Shown here: positions 62,680 through 64,000 of the stretch, in pieces | Numbering within the stretch: position 1 is the first letter of the stretch | Layout: each line of letters begins with the position of its first letter | NCBI GenBank assembly: GCA_029532415.1 | Contig: JAQOTA010000071.1 | Span: forward strand, 682,001-746,000 | Length of the DNA: 64,000 bases | Direction of reading: 5' to 3' | From: Marasmius tenuissimus | Lineage: Eukaryota; Basidiomycota; Agaricomycetes; Agaricales; Marasmiaceae | Position numbers and translations under genes: made by a program | Notes under the pieces: generated by a model | The model's database searches: none | Seen by the model: the letters and a program-made list of their open reading frames with translations, nothing else | What the model was told of the DNA's origin: nothing

Positions 62680-64000
62680 ATGTCGAACCACGACCAACTC
62701 GTCCTATCGACGATCCGTTGTCTCACGGCTGATCTTGTTCAGCAATTCAAGGGTGGCCACCCGGGCACTGCTATGGGTGCTGCGTACGTTCTCTTCGTTC
62801 CTCAGTTCATCATAACACTACTTACACCGGTATACGCAGTCCCATTGGTCTATCCTTGTGGCGCGACGTCATGTGTTACAATCCCAAAGACCCCCTATGG
62901 TTTAACCGTGATCGCTTTGTTCTCTCCGCCGGGCATGCCTGTCTCCTCCAATACATCTATCTTCACTTCACCGGCTATTCAATCTGGACGCTCAATGAGC
63001 TCAAGAGATACCACTCGAACGACTTCAAGACATCACGCGCCGCTGGACACCCAGAGATCGAGCACGACGCGGGGATCGAGGTTACCACAGGTCCCCTCGG
63101 GCAAGGACTAGCCAACTCTGTGGGATTGGCGATGGCGGGAAAGCAGTTGCATGCGCAGTACTGTGATGGGAAAGAAGGCTTCGAAAGCCTGGTGGACAAT
63201 ACGATCTGGTGTTTCACAGGGGATGGATGTATACAGGAAGGCGTTGGACAAGAGGGTAAGCACACGCTCTCCTCTTTAATGTGATTCGTGGCGCTCATGA
63301 CAATGCGGTACATCAGCCATCTCCGTCGCAGGTCACCTTGCTCTCGACAACCTTGTCCTTATCTACGACAAAAACAAAGTCACTGTCGACGGTACCGTTG
63401 ACGACTGTTTCACTGAGGATGTTCCTCTCCGATTCAAGGCGGCGAACTGGAACGTTCTTCACGTTCAGCACCCCTCAGAGTTCTCCAATCCAACAGATCA
63501 CGTCAACGCGATCACCCAAACCCTTTTCAAAGCGAAGTCGCACAAAGGTCAGCCCACCATTGTGATCATCCCTACGACTATCGGCTTCGGGAGCATGAGG
63601 CAAGGAGAGCCAAGTACGCACGGTGCTGCGCTCGGGGAGGAAGATGTCAGGCATGTCAAGAAGCAACTTGGGTTCAATCCCGATGAGAAATTCGTTGTGC
63701 CGCAAGAAGTCTATTTTGCCTTTGAAGACGTTCCGGCTCGTGGTGCCAAGCAGCAGGAAGAGTGGACAGAGTTGCTCAAGAAGTATGGGGAGAAATACCC
63801 CAAGGAGTTCGATGAGCTGAAGCAACGACTGAAGGGCGAGTTACCAGAGGGATGGCAAGCAAGACTCCCAACGAAAGATAGTCTGCCTAGCGCTGCTCAA
63901 CCTACGAGGAAGAGTTCTGGGATCGTCGTCAAGGCCCTCGCGCCTGAGGCGAAGGACTTTGTGGTTGGGAGTGCAGATTTGAAGGACAGTACATTCGTCA
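62680..64000 (+). CDS. transketolase-family enzyme, dihydroxyacetone-synthase-like (5' part)
   Basis: Thiamine-diphosphate enzyme that moves two-carbon units. It runs off the window. Exons 62680-62783, 62840-63255 and 63317 onward join in frame. The N-terminus MSNHDQLVLSTIRCLTADLV leads to FKGGHPGTAMGAAPIGLSLW, then FNRDRFVLSAGHACLLQYI, AAGHPEIEHDAGIEVTTGPL, GQGLANSVGLAMAGKQL, the ThDP motif CFTGDGCIQEGVGQEAIS and GHLALDNLVLIYDKNKVTVD. QFKGGHPGTAMGAAPIGLSLW and the order of motifs look closer to dihydroxyacetone synthase than to housekeeping transketolase, where one expects SGHPGAPMGMAPV. That distinction is by eye. The C-terminal pyrimidine and last domains lie outside. Confidence 0.85.

Overview
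The window is nuclear DNA of a filamentous basidiomycete, most likely a mushroom-forming Agaricomycete. The genes carry many introns of about 45-65 nt with GT...AG ends. Several proteins belong to families typical of that group, such as a DUF6593-type protein, an AT-hook/Myb-like protein and tandem P450s. Coding density is moderate and there is no operon structure. Every gene span below runs from start codon to stop codon and includes its introns. I translated exons by eye and tested splice sites only by frame continuity.

Layout. 0.3-9 kb: an AT-hook/Myb-like DNA-binding protein, acetoacetyl-CoA synthetase (minus strand), a small membrane protein and an Hst3/Hst4-type sirtuin. 9.8-13.1 kb: two tandem family-1 pectate lyases, the second interrupted by an in-frame stop. 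14.1-21.4 kb: a DUF6593-type protein, a glycerophosphodiester-type MFS permease, the proteasome subunit SEM1/DSS1 and a putative single-pass membrane protein. 21.5-28.9 kb: a tandem duplication of about 3.7 kb carrying two P450 genes. The copies share a perfectly identical 499-bp tract, and the second has a frameshifted C-terminus. 29.7-41 kb: a secreted Lys/Asp/Gly-repeat protein, a large ABCC-type ABC transporter, and divergently from it an IucA/IucC-type NRPS-independent siderophore (NIS) synthetase.

41-48.7 kb: a C2-domain protein, a Frag1/DRAM/Sfk1-type membrane protein, a FrnE/DsbA-like oxidoreductase and a single-exon F-box protein. 48.7-53 kb: gene-poor, with a foldback-type transposable element of about 1.06 kb that has terminal inverted repeats of about 360 bp. 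53-58.8 kb: a membrane-anchored casein kinase 1 and bifunctional 6-phosphofructo-2-kinase/fructose-2,6-bisphosphatase. 59.8-60.2 kb: a small protein with a mitochondrial-type leader. 62.7 kb to the end: the 5' part of a transketolase-family gene that resembles dihydroxyacetone synthase.

The most interesting stretch is 21.5-41 kb. A siderophore-type synthetase, a divergently placed exporter-type ABC protein and two P450s lie close together and could form a small accessory metabolic locus. That functional link is inference from proximity alone. A second theme is GC-AG introns: frame continuity supports four of them (pectate lyase 1, both P450s, the NIS synthetase), all in the accessory genes.
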